Notes under the pieces: generated by a model | What the model saw: the letters and a program-made list of their open reading frames with translations, nothing else | The model's database searches: none | What the model was told of the DNA's origin: nothing | From: Candidatus Atribacter fermentans | GTDB taxonomy: Bacteria > Atribacterota > Atribacteria > Atribacterales > Atribacteraceae | Assembly (NCBI GenBank): GCA_012517485.1 | Contig: JAAYUT010000424.1 | Coordinates: forward strand, 1-10,217 | DNA length: 10,217 bases | Direction of reading: 5' to 3' | Made by a program: the position numbers and the translations under genes | Part shown: in pieces, positions 5,583-10,217 of the stretch | Layout of the letters: every line of letters starts with the position of its first letter | How positions within the stretch are numbered: the stretch's first letter is position 1

Positions 5583-6542
5583 AGGATTGGATGGATTGAA
5601 TAGTGGCCTTGGCCTTTTTTGAGAAAGCCATACTCCAAAAGTCACTAATACCATTCCAATTAAAAACCGATAACCAAAAGGCTCTTTAAAAAAAATCCTG
5701 GCTCCTATCACTCCAAATATCTGGGTAACATATTGAAAGGCTGAAGTTCGTGAGGCACCAATTTTCTTTATTCCATTCATCCAAATTATATAAGCCAATA
5801 AAGCTGATAAAAAAATAGCATACCCCATCGACAAGTAGACCGATAGAGTTATATCTGAAAAATCGAGATTATTAATTTCAACATACGAAACTGGAAACAT
5901 AATAAAAGTTCCACAAATGATGCTCCAACAGCTGGTTTTTAATGGTGAATACGTTCGTAGCATCTTTTTCCCAAAATAGGAATAAAGGCCCCAACAAATT
6001 GCAGCTAAAAGAGTAAGAATATCACCTAATAAAATATTGGGAGAGGATAAACTTGTCTTTCCTTGACTAATGAGGAAAGTAACTCCTACAAATCCAACAC
6101 CAATTCCAAAAAAATTATACCATTCAATGTATTCCTCTTTTTTAAAAAAAGCAATAAGGACAACAATAATCGGAGAAATTGAGAGCAGAATAGCCGAATG
6201 AGACGCTAATGTTAATCGAAGTCCATAACTCCAAAGTGGTTGATAGACTCCGAAGCCTAATGCACCCAAAAAGATAAAATACCATATATCTTTCTTTTTG
6301 ATAAAAGGGTTCCCCTCAATACGCCACAATACAAGAATCATAATCAAACTACTTACAGTAAAGCGAATGAAGGAAAAAGATAGAGGGCCAATGATCATTA
6401 CTCCATGTTTCACAATGCTAAAATTTATTCCCCAAATGAGAGAAACCATAAGAAGAGAAAAATATGGATTTTGAATAATAGATTCAATTTTCTTTTGAGA
6501 GTAAGATGGTGATATTGGAGGGAAATTATTGGAATTCCTCAT
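5568..6542 (-). CDS. EamA/DMT-superfamily permease
   Basis: A 324-residue member of the drug/metabolite transporter superfamily with the typical two EamA repeats (about 29-158 and 170-306), five hydrophobic helices each. Family features are LIWGINFSIVKHG (35-47), FSFIRF (56-61), the SPIIVVLIAF helix (123-132) with the following charged loop KKEEYIEW, and in the second repeat CWGLYSYFGKK (183-193) and KEPFGYRFLIGMVLV (286-300). It probably exports or imports small metabolites such as amino acids; the substrate cannot be read from sequence. A 25-residue hydrophilic N-terminal extension precedes helix 1. The ATG at 6540-6542 has only a weak AAAGAG ribosome site. It follows the rplL terminator and overlaps the convergent DUF218 gene by 15 bp. 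Confidence 0.9.
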   Translation of the reverse strand: MRNSNNFPPISPSYSQKKIESIIQNPYFSLLMVSLIWGINFSIVKHGVMIIGPLSFSFIRFTVSSLIMILVLWRIEGNPFIKKKDIWYFIFLGALGFGVYQPLWSYGLRLTLASHSAILLSISPIIVVLIAFFKKEEYIEWYNFFGIGVGFVGVTFLISQGKTSLSSPNILLGDILTLLAAICWGLYSYFGKKMLRTYSPLKTSCWSIICGTFIMFPVSYVEINNLDFSDITLSVYLSMGYAIFLSALLAYIIWMNGIKKIGASRTSAFQYVTQIFGVIGARIFFKEPFGYRFLIGMVLVTFGVWLSQKRPRPLFNPSNPLMKE

Positions 6543-6573
6543 TGGCTGACTCTTTTCTGATTATTCTATTTTT

Positions 6574-6612
6574 AGTTAAAAAGAAAAAGGGACCCTAACG
6601 AAAGGGTCCCTT
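6574..6612 (-). terminator. Intrinsic terminator of the rplJ-rplL operon
   Basis: AAGGGACCCT (6587-6596) and AGGGTCCCTT (6603-6612) form a perfect 10-bp stem with a 6-nt loop. On the minus strand it is followed by a U-rich tract (TTTTTCTTTTT). It begins 20 bp after the rplL stop codon, oriented to end the ribosomal operon before the permease gene. There is no T-run on the plus-strand side, so it is unidirectional. Confidence 0.92.
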
Positions 6613-6631
6613 CATTACGAAAATTAGATTC

Positions 6632-7009
6632 CTAAGTCAATGCAACTTCAGCACCAGCAGCCTCTAACTTGGCTTTAATTTCTTCGGCTTCCTTCTTTGG
6701 AATACCTTCCTTCACTGGTTTTGGAGCTCCATCAACCAGATCTTTTGCTTCTTTTAAACCCAAATTGGTAATAGCTCGAACTTCTTTAATTACCTTTAAT
6801 TTTTCAGCTCCTGCACTCTTAAGAATGACTGTAAATTCTGTTTTTTCCTCTTCAACCGGTGCGGCTGCTCCTCCAGAAGCTGGAGAGGCTGCAGCAGCAA
6901 CTGGCATAGCTGCTGAAACTCCAAATTTTTCCTCTAACGCTTTCACCAATTCTGCTAATTCAAGAACGGTCATATTCGCAATAACATCAATAATTTCTTC
7001 CTTGGTCAT
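6632..7009 (-). CDS. rplL: 50S ribosomal protein L7/L12
   Basis: A 125-residue stalk protein that recruits translational GTPases. The N-terminal dimerisation and L10-binding domain (1-33) starts with the typical acidic, helical MTKEEIIDVI. An Ala/Pro/Gly-rich hinge follows (34-54), then the globular C-terminal domain (57-125) with EKTEFTVILKSAGAEKLKVI and the GLKEAKDLVDGAPKPVKEG factor-binding face. The ATG has a GGAGGT ribosome site (7018-7023) eight bases upstream, at the end of rplJ 15 bp away. It is the last gene of the operon, directly before a strong terminator. rpoB does not follow. Confidence 0.98.
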   Translation of the reverse strand: MTKEEIIDVIANMTVLELAELVKALEEKFGVSAAMPVAAAASPASGGAAAPVEEEKTEFTVILKSAGAEKLKVIKEVRAITNLGLKEAKDLVDGAPKPVKEGIPKKEAEEIKAKLEAAGAEVALT

Positions 7010-7024
7010 TTATAAGTACCTCCC

Positions 7025-7549
7025 TTATTGATTGCTTGACTTTTTTTCTTCTATTGATTTAAGAACCCATACCATATTTCGCATAATTCCGCTGAGAGCA
7101 CTAACCAACTTGCTAAGCGGTGCAGCGATTCCCCCTACGACCTGAGCTAATAAAATATCTCGAGTTGGTAAGCTCGCCAGGTTTTTTACTTCATCCGGAC
7201 CATATTGTTGCCGATTGAGCCATACTCCTTTTATTTCAAGTTGGGGAATTTTTTTTGCAAAATCCGTTAATGTTTTGGCAGTTAACACTATATCTTGATA
7301 AGAAAAAGCCAAAGCATTTTGATCAGTTAAAATATTTTCATCAAAGGGAATGTTGGCTTTTTGAAAAGCAATATGAGCAAGGGTGTTTTTAACAACTTTC
7401 ATTTCTCCTTGACTTTCTCGGAGTGCTTTTCGTATGGCTTCAACATTCATAACATTCATTCCTCGATAATTAAAAGCATACACTGCTTGACTTTTTTGGA
7501 GTTTTTGATAAACATCTTCAATTATCTGGTTCTTTTTTTTCTTGTCCAA
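7025..7549 (-). CDS. rplJ: 50S ribosomal protein L10
   Basis: A 174-residue L10, the stalk base that binds 23S rRNA and carries L7/L12 dimers. Signatures are FNYRGMN (26-32), KVVKNTLA (51-58) and LASLPTRDILLAQVVGG (124-140); the C-terminal helix (about 142-168) binds L12. The start is TTG (7547-7549), strongly supported by the ribosome site AAAGGAGGT at 7557-7565 with a 7-nt gap; the first ATG in frame is at codon 31, inside the conserved domain. The N-terminus is very lysine-rich. An L10 leader with attenuator lies directly upstream, so expression is probably under feedback by L10(L12)4. rplL follows 15 bp later. Confidence 0.97.
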   Translation of the reverse strand: MDKKKKNQIIEDVYQKLQKSQAVYAFNYRGMNVMNVEAIRKALRESQGEMKVVKNTLAHIAFQKANIPFDENILTDQNALAFSYQDIVLTAKTLTDFAKKIPQLEIKGVWLNRQQYGPDEVKNLASLPTRDILLAQVVGGIAAPLSKLVSALSGIMRNMVWVLKSIEEKKSSNQ

Positions 7550-7556
7550 AAAAACG

Positions 7557-7565
7557 ACCTCCTTT
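7557..7565 (-). promoter_or_regulatory. Shine-Dalgarno fixing the TTG start of rplJ
   Basis: AAAGGAGGT on the minus strand, 7 nt before TTG at 7547-7549. It lies just after the attenuator terminator (7575-7603), so it is present only on read-through transcripts. Confidence 0.8.
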
Positions 7566-7573
7566 CCTCCGAA

Positions 7574-7603
7574 ATAAAAAAGCTCCCAAATAGACCGGGA
7601 GCT
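7574..7603 (-). terminator. Attenuator terminator in the rplJ leader
   Basis: AGCTCCC (minus strand, 7603-7597) pairs with GGGAGCT (7587-7581) around a 9-nt loop and is followed by TTTTTA (7580-7575). It lies upstream of the rplJ ribosome site, so it must be bypassed for rplJL expression. Its 5' arm is shared with the antiterminator hairpin (7597-7624). Confidence 0.85.
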
Positions 7604-7660
7604 TCATATCATGAAAGCCTCCCCAGGATTTTTAAGCGAACGCCCCCGGTTCATGGGCAA
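7597..7660 (-). promoter_or_regulatory. L10 leader (ribosomal protein-binding RNA) with antiterminator
   Basis: The RNA resembles the conserved L10 leader found before rplJ in many bacteria. A closing stem CATGAA (7655-7650) / TTCATG (7615-7610) encloses CCGGG (7649-7645) / CCTGG (7627-7623) with one G-U pair, a small GCG/CGC stem and an A-rich internal segment. An alternative hairpin pairs 7624-7611 (GGGGAGGCTTTCAT) with 7607-7597 (ATGAAGCTCCC). It uses the same bases as the closing stem and the terminator 5' arm, so it acts as antiterminator. The known logic, shown for B. subtilis rplJL, is that excess L10(L12)4 stabilises the first fold, which lets the terminator form. Confidence 0.82.
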
Positions 7661-7661
7661 A

Positions 7662-7667
7662 ATTATA
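7662..7667 (-). promoter_or_regulatory. Candidate -10 of an internal rplJL promoter
   Basis: A perfect TATAAT on the minus strand lies 20-25 bp after the rplA stop, just before the L10 leader. A start about 7 nt downstream would begin the RNA right at the leader's closing stem. The -35 region 17 bp upstream (CTAAAA, 7685-7690) is poor, so activity is uncertain. An rplJ promoter in this place has a parallel in E. coli. Confidence 0.4.
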
Positions 7668-7686
7668 TTCAATTCCGCTTTTTATT

Positions 7687-8403
7687 TTAGGCGATTCTTT
7701 TCTCCATCCTAGCCAAAGTAGAATTAACATCTAACTTGAGCCCAGGGCTCATGGTCGAAGCAATTGCAATATTTCTCACATAACGACCTTTCGCTGATGC
7801 AGGTTTCATTCGAACGATACTTTCTAACAATGCAAAAAAGTTATCCTGTAACTGGTTAACCTCAAAAGAAGCCTTTCCAATTGGAAGATGAATATTTCCA
7901 TATCGGTCATTTCGGATTTCTAATCGACCGGCTTTTATCTCTTTAACTGCCTGGGCAATGTCAAAGGTTACCGTCCCGACCTTAGCATTGGGCATTAAAC
8001 CTTTAGGACCCAAAACTTTTCCTAAACGACCGACAACTCTCATCATGTCCGGAGTGGCAATGGCCGATTCAAATTCAAACCAACCTGATTGAATTTTCTC
8101 AACCAATTCTTCTCCTCCCACATAATCGGCACCAGCCGCTTGTGCCTCACTGGCTTTTTCACCCTGTGCAAAAACCAAAACTCGGACTTGTTTCCCTATT
8201 CCATGGGGCAAAGAAACCGTACCACGAATTTGCTGGTCTGACTGTTTGGGGTCAATTCCTAATTTAACAGCAGCTTCAATTGTTTCATCAAATTTCGCAG
8301 TAGCTAACTCTTTAACCAATTGAAACGCTTCATCAACATTATAAATCTTTCCTGGTTCTAATTTATTTTTCAATTCTATAAAACGACGACTTTTAGTTGG
8401 CAT
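7687..8403 (-). CDS. rplA: 50S ribosomal protein L1
   Basis: A 238-residue L1, the mobile L1-stalk protein that binds 23S rRNA and helps release deacylated tRNA. Landmarks are the N-terminal helix through FDETIEAAVKLGIDPKQSDQ, RGTVSLPHGIGK, and the signature GRLGKVLGPKGLMP at about 125-138, all full length. The start is ATG (8401-8403). An in-frame GTG at 8410-8412 would add three residues, but it lies inside the Shine-Dalgarno GAGGTGAG (8408-8415) that serves the ATG. The gene follows rplK by about 19 bp. In E. coli L1 also represses its own operon by binding the rplK mRNA leader; no obvious L1 site can be placed in the 15-bp gap before rplK. Confidence 0.97.
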   Translation of the reverse strand: MPTKSRRFIELKNKLEPGKIYNVDEAFQLVKELATAKFDETIEAAVKLGIDPKQSDQQIRGTVSLPHGIGKQVRVLVFAQGEKASEAQAAGADYVGGEELVEKIQSGWFEFESAIATPDMMRVVGRLGKVLGPKGLMPNAKVGTVTFDIAQAVKEIKAGRLEIRNDRYGNIHLPIGKASFEVNQLQDNFFALLESIVRMKPASAKGRYVRNIAIASTMSPGLKLDVNSTLARMEKRIA

Positions 8404-8407
8404 TCTT

Positions 8408-8415
8408 CTCACCTC
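8408..8415 (-). promoter_or_regulatory. Shine-Dalgarno selecting ATG over upstream GTG for rplA
   Basis: GAGGTGAG on the minus strand overlaps the in-frame GTG at 8410-8412 and stands 4 nt before ATG 8401-8403, with the core GAGG 8 nt away. This makes the ATG the likely start. Confidence 0.7.
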
Positions 8416-8422
8416 ACTTTCC

Positions 8423-8851
8423 CTAACCCTCTACTATTTCAACACCCATGCTTCTGGCAGTTCCTTCAATAATATTCATTGCTGCTTCGACTGAATCCGC
8501 GTTTAAATCAGGCATTTTCTTTTGTGCTATTTCTCGTACCTTTGAACGAGTCAATTTCCCAACCTTGACTTTATTTGGTTCCCCAGAACCCTTCTCAAGA
8601 CCCAAAGCTTGAAGAATCAAGAAAGAAGCTGGGGGTGTTTTCGTTACGAAAGTAAATGAACGGTCACCATAAACGGTTATTTCTACCGGGGTTAAAATCC
8701 CTCGATCTTTTTCGGTCCGAGCATTAAAGGTCTTACAAAATTCCATTATATTCACACCATGCTGCCCAAGCGCAGGTCCAACCGGAGGAGCAGGAGTGGC
8801 CATACCTCCAGGAATTTGGAGCTTAACTACAGCTACCACTTTTTTTGCCAT
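8423..8851 (-). CDS. rplK: 50S ribosomal protein L11
   Basis: A 142-residue L11, the 23S rRNA-binding protein at the GTPase-associated centre. The N-terminal domain (1-70) has the proline-rich linker signature around PPVGPALGQHGVNIMEFCK (22-40). The C-terminal rRNA-binding domain (about 72-142) contains KVKVGKLTRSKVREIAQKKM and ends in the usual IIEGTARSMGVEIV. Its length is the family norm. ATG at 8849-8851 is preceded by AGAGGTGG at 8-nt spacing. It lies 15 bp after nusG and upstream of rplA, the standard order. Confidence 0.98.
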   Translation of the reverse strand: MAKKVVAVVKLQIPGGMATPAPPVGPALGQHGVNIMEFCKTFNARTEKDRGILTPVEITVYGDRSFTFVTKTPPASFLILQALGLEKGSGEPNKVKVGKLTRSKVREIAQKKMPDLNADSVEAAMNIIEGTARSMGVEIVEG

Positions 8852-8866
8852 GTCTATTCCACCTCT

Positions 8867-9391
8867 TTACAATTTTTCAATATCAGAAAATTCAAGCTCT
8901 ACTGGGGTCTCACGACCAAATATTGATAAGAGAACGGTTATCTTCCCTTTTTCATGATCGACAATTTCTACAACACCGGTATAATTTAAAAAAGGTCCGG
9001 CAATAACTTTTACCGTCTCTCCTTTTTCGATATCAAGGCGTGGCTTCCCTTTTTCGACTCCGGTTTGTCGAAGTATAACTTTTACTTCTCCTTCGCTTAG
9101 AGGTTCCGGTCGAAGCCCTGAACCAACAAAACCAGTTACTCCAGGAGTATTTCGCACAACATACCAAGAGCGGTCGTTCATCATCATTTCTACCATTACA
9201 TAACCTGGGAATACTTTCTTCTTGGTAAATCTCTTTTTTCCCCTCTTTACCTCTATGGTTTCCTCCATTGGAACAACCACACGGAAAATCTGGTCTTGCA
9301 TCCCCATAGATGCAATCCTTCTTTCCAAATTTGCTTTGACCTTATGCTCGCTTCCGGCTAAGGTGTGAACAACATACCACAATTTATCCAT
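8867..9391 (-). CDS. nusG: Transcription termination/antitermination factor NusG
   Basis: A 174-residue NusG that binds RNA polymerase and couples transcription to Rho or the ribosome. The NGN domain (1-110) has WYVVHTLAGSEHKV at the start, FPGYVMVEM (61-69) and RNTPGVTGFVGSG (80-92). The KOW domain (about 122-174) carries the GETVKVIAGPFLNYTG pattern. No insert domain is seen. The ATG is at 9389-9391; the only good ribosome site, GGAGGT (9407-9412), is 15 nt upstream, which is longer than usual. No standard start codon lies closer in frame (ATT would be the only candidate). It follows secE closely (26 bp), probably co-transcribed from the promoter near 9754-9782. Confidence 0.97.
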   Translation of the reverse strand: MDKLWYVVHTLAGSEHKVKANLERRIASMGMQDQIFRVVVPMEETIEVKRGKKRFTKKKVFPGYVMVEMMMNDRSWYVVRNTPGVTGFVGSGLRPEPLSEGEVKVILRQTGVEKGKPRLDIEKGETVKVIAGPFLNYTGVVEIVDHEKGKITVLLSIFGRETPVELEFSDIEKL

Positions 9392-9417
9392 AATGGTAAG
9401 ATGATGACCTCCGGTAA

Positions 9418-9621
9418 TTACTTAATATACAAACCAATTAAAGCAGTTAAGATTAAATCTATTACTCCTAAAAAAACTGCAAAAATGACCACGACCACTA
9501 AAACCGTAAGAGTACTTGACATTAACTCTTTTCGATTAGGCCAGGTAACTTTTTTAAATTCACTCCATGCATCTTTAAAGTAATTCTTCAACCTGCTGAA
9601 TAGCTTAACGAAAAAATTCAC
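9418..9621 (-). CDS. secE: Preprotein translocase subunit SecE
   Basis: A 67-residue SecE, the essential small subunit of the SecYEG channel. The amphipathic N-terminal helix contains the hallmark WSEFKKVTWPNRKEL (19-33), and a single transmembrane helix spans about 37-61. This is the short one-TM form typical of most bacteria outside the enterics. The start is GTG (9619-9621) with AGGGAAGAG a few bases upstream. It lies after tRNA-Trp, first gene of the secE-nusG-rplKA transcript, with a strong promoter about 130 bp upstream. Confidence 0.95.
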   Translation of the reverse strand: MNFFVKLFSRLKNYFKDAWSEFKKVTWPNRKELMSSTLTVLVVVVIFAVFLGVIDLILTALIGLYIK

Positions 9622-9696
9622 AGCACACTCTTCCCTTTCCCTTTAAAGTTTTTGGGGATGCTTTTGATGAGTTCCAACTATAACAATAAAAAAGAA

Positions 9697-9719
9697 AATG
9701 GTAATGACCTCCTACCATT
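9697..9719 (-). promoter_or_regulatory. Hairpin with U-rich tail in the secE leader
   Basis: AATGGTA (minus strand, 9719-9713) pairs with TACCATT (9703-9697) around a 9-nt loop that contains GGAGGTCAT; a T-rich stretch (TTCTTTTTATT) follows. It lies between the secE promoter and the secE gene. The stem is AU-rich, so it would be a weak terminator at best, perhaps a regulated one. The loop and 3' arm recur at the nusG start (9392-9412). Confidence 0.35.
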
Positions 9720-9753
9720 CTCTTTACATAAAAATGCACTCAAATGCTGCAAC

Positions 9754-9782
9754 ATTTTATCTTTTTTCCCTTTTAGTGTCAA
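9754..9782 (-). promoter_or_regulatory. Strong promoter for secE-nusG-rplKA
   Basis: On the minus strand a perfect -35 TTGACA (9777-9782) is followed by a 17-bp spacer and -10 TAAAAT (9754-9759, five of six matches). Transcription would begin near 9747, about 125 nt before the secE GTG. The long leader holds the hairpin at 9697-9719. Confidence 0.8.
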
Positions 9783-9815
9783 TAATTGATACCATCGAAC
9801 TATAAATAAAAAAAA

Positions 9816-9891
9816 TGGCAGGCCCGGCAGGATTTGAACCTGCAGCCCCCGGTTTTGGAGACCGGTGCTCTGCCGTTAGAGCTACGGACCT
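9816..9891 (-). tRNA. trnW: tRNA-Trp (anticodon CCA)
   Basis: The 76-nt cloverleaf includes an encoded 3' CCA (9818-9816). The acceptor stem AGGTCCG (9891-9885) pairs with CGGGCCT (9826-9820) with one G-U, and the discriminator is G. The D arm is GCTC/GAGC. The anticodon stem CCGGT/ACCGG encloses loop CTCCAAA with anticodon CCA at 9858-9856. The T arm is GCAGG-TTCAAAT-CCTGC (9843-9827). It lies 13 bp after rpmG and is followed by eight Ts, which may help end the tuf-rpmG-trnW transcript. Confidence 0.97.
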
Positions 9892-9904
9892 GCAATTTCT
9901 AAAT

Positions 9905-10057
9905 CTACTTCATTTCTTTATGTATAGTATGTTTTCTGCAGTGAGGGCAGTATTTTTTAAATTCTAATCGGGCGCTTTTATTTTTTTTGTTTTTCATGCC
10001 CTGATAATTGCGCCTCCGACAATCGGTACATTCAAAGGTAATAGTTTCCTGTACCAT
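9905..10057 (-). CDS. rpmG: 50S ribosomal protein L33, zinc-ribbon type
   Basis: A 50-residue L33. It begins MVQETITFECTDC and carries four zinc-ligand cysteines in two CxxC pairs, C10/C13 and C37/C40, the zinc-binding (C+) form. The stretch NKKNKSARLEFKKYCPHC in the second half is typical of the family. The ATG at 10055-10057 is preceded by AGGAGG at good spacing. It lies 15 bp downstream of tuf and 13 bp upstream of tRNA-Trp, a common bacterial arrangement, so it is probably transcribed with tuf. Confidence 0.95.
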   Translation of the reverse strand: MVQETITFECTDCRRRNYQGMKNKKNKSARLEFKKYCPHCRKHTIHKEMK

Positions 10058-10072
10058 AATAGCCTCCTGACT

Positions 10073-10217
10073 TTACTCGGTTATATCTGTTACAACTCCG
10101 GCTCCGACGGTACGACCACCTTCACGGATAGCAAAACGGAGACCTTTCTCCATAGCAATGGGGTAAATGAGCTTCACATCGAGATCAGCATTGTCTCCAG
10201 GCATAATCATCTCCACA
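10073..10217 (-). CDS. tuf: Elongation factor Tu, C-terminal 47 residues (cut by window edge)
   Basis: Only the end of domain 3 is inside the window. The 47 readable codons contain MIMPGDNADLDVKLIYPIAM, then EKGLRFAIREGGRTVGAGVV and the end TDITE-stop, the conserved end of EF-Tu, the GTPase that brings aminoacyl-tRNA to the ribosome. The GGRTVGAGVV part is nearly invariant. The 5' end lies beyond position 10217. rpmG follows 15 bp downstream on the same transcript. Confidence 0.97.
   Translation of the reverse strand, partial: VEMIMPGDNADLDVKLIYPIAMEKGLRFAIREGGRTVGAGVVTDITE

Noticed and set aside
5600..5625. Terminator for the DUF218 gene at GGCC-TT-GGCC-T6
   Set aside because: The loop would be 2 nt and it lies in the permease coding region; not a convincing hairpin.
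6549..6575. Promoter for the EamA permease (-10-like TAGAAT just after the rplL terminator)
   Set aside because: No -35 element at 16-18 bp upstream; the upstream bases are the terminator U-tract.
8410..8412. GTG as the rplA start codon
   Set aside because: It overlaps the GAGGTGAG ribosome site that serves the ATG at 8401-8403.
8852..8866. L1 binding site for autoregulation before rplK
   Set aside because: The gap to nusG is only 15 bp and holds just the ribosome site; no L1-stalk-like fold can be seen.

Overview
The window comes from an AT-rich bacterial chromosome. Its right half is a classic translation/transcription block, all on the minus strand: tuf (3' end only) - rpmG - tRNA-Trp - secE - nusG - rplK - rplA - [L10 leader with attenuator] - rplJ - rplL - strong terminator. 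Shine-Dalgarno sequences are strong (AGGAGG/GAGGTG types). Non-ATG starts are frequent: TTG for rplJ, lemA and the 2-hydroxyacid dehydrogenase, GTG for secE. L33 is the zinc-ribbon type with four cysteines. This fits a Gram-positive-like or deep-branching, possibly anaerobic or thermophilic lineage. The sequence alone does not fix the phylum; Atribacterota- or Firmicutes-like is only a guess.

Layout from left to right. Positions 1-510 hold no gene but a dense cluster of repeats: a 48-bp unit present twice (46/48 identical), two different long palindromic elements and a small hairpin. Positions 511-2199 (minus) look like an operon: a small three-helix membrane protein, a phosphoglycerate-dehydrogenase-like D-2-hydroxyacid dehydrogenase, and a membrane-anchored or secreted thermonuclease whose start codon overlaps the dehydrogenase stop by one base. 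Positions 2279-4769 (minus) hold a DUF2207 membrane protein followed by LemA, a recurrent envelope gene pair. Facing away from it, across 63 bp with a short palindrome, is a YdcF/ElyC-like DUF218 membrane protein (plus, 4833-5582). Its 3' end overlaps by 15 bp a convergent EamA/DMT permease gene (minus, 5568-6542).

Right block. rplL is followed by a perfect 10-bp-stem intrinsic terminator and then the permease gene, not by rpoB, so the usual rplJL-rpoBC linkage is broken here. Between rplA and rplJ is a ribosomal protein L10 leader. Its binding-stem, antiterminator and terminator pairings can all be seen and are mutually exclusive, which implies L10(L12)4 feedback by transcription attenuation. 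A near-consensus sigma70-type promoter (TTGACA-17-TAAAAT) lies between tRNA-Trp and secE, so secE-nusG-rplKA can be transcribed independently of tuf-rpmG-trnW.

I found no CRISPR array, transposase, phage gene or clear defence system. The most unusual items are the modular repeat block at the left end, the complete L10 attenuator with a terminator-isolated rplJL unit, and a sequence block shared by the secE leader and the nusG translation-initiation region.
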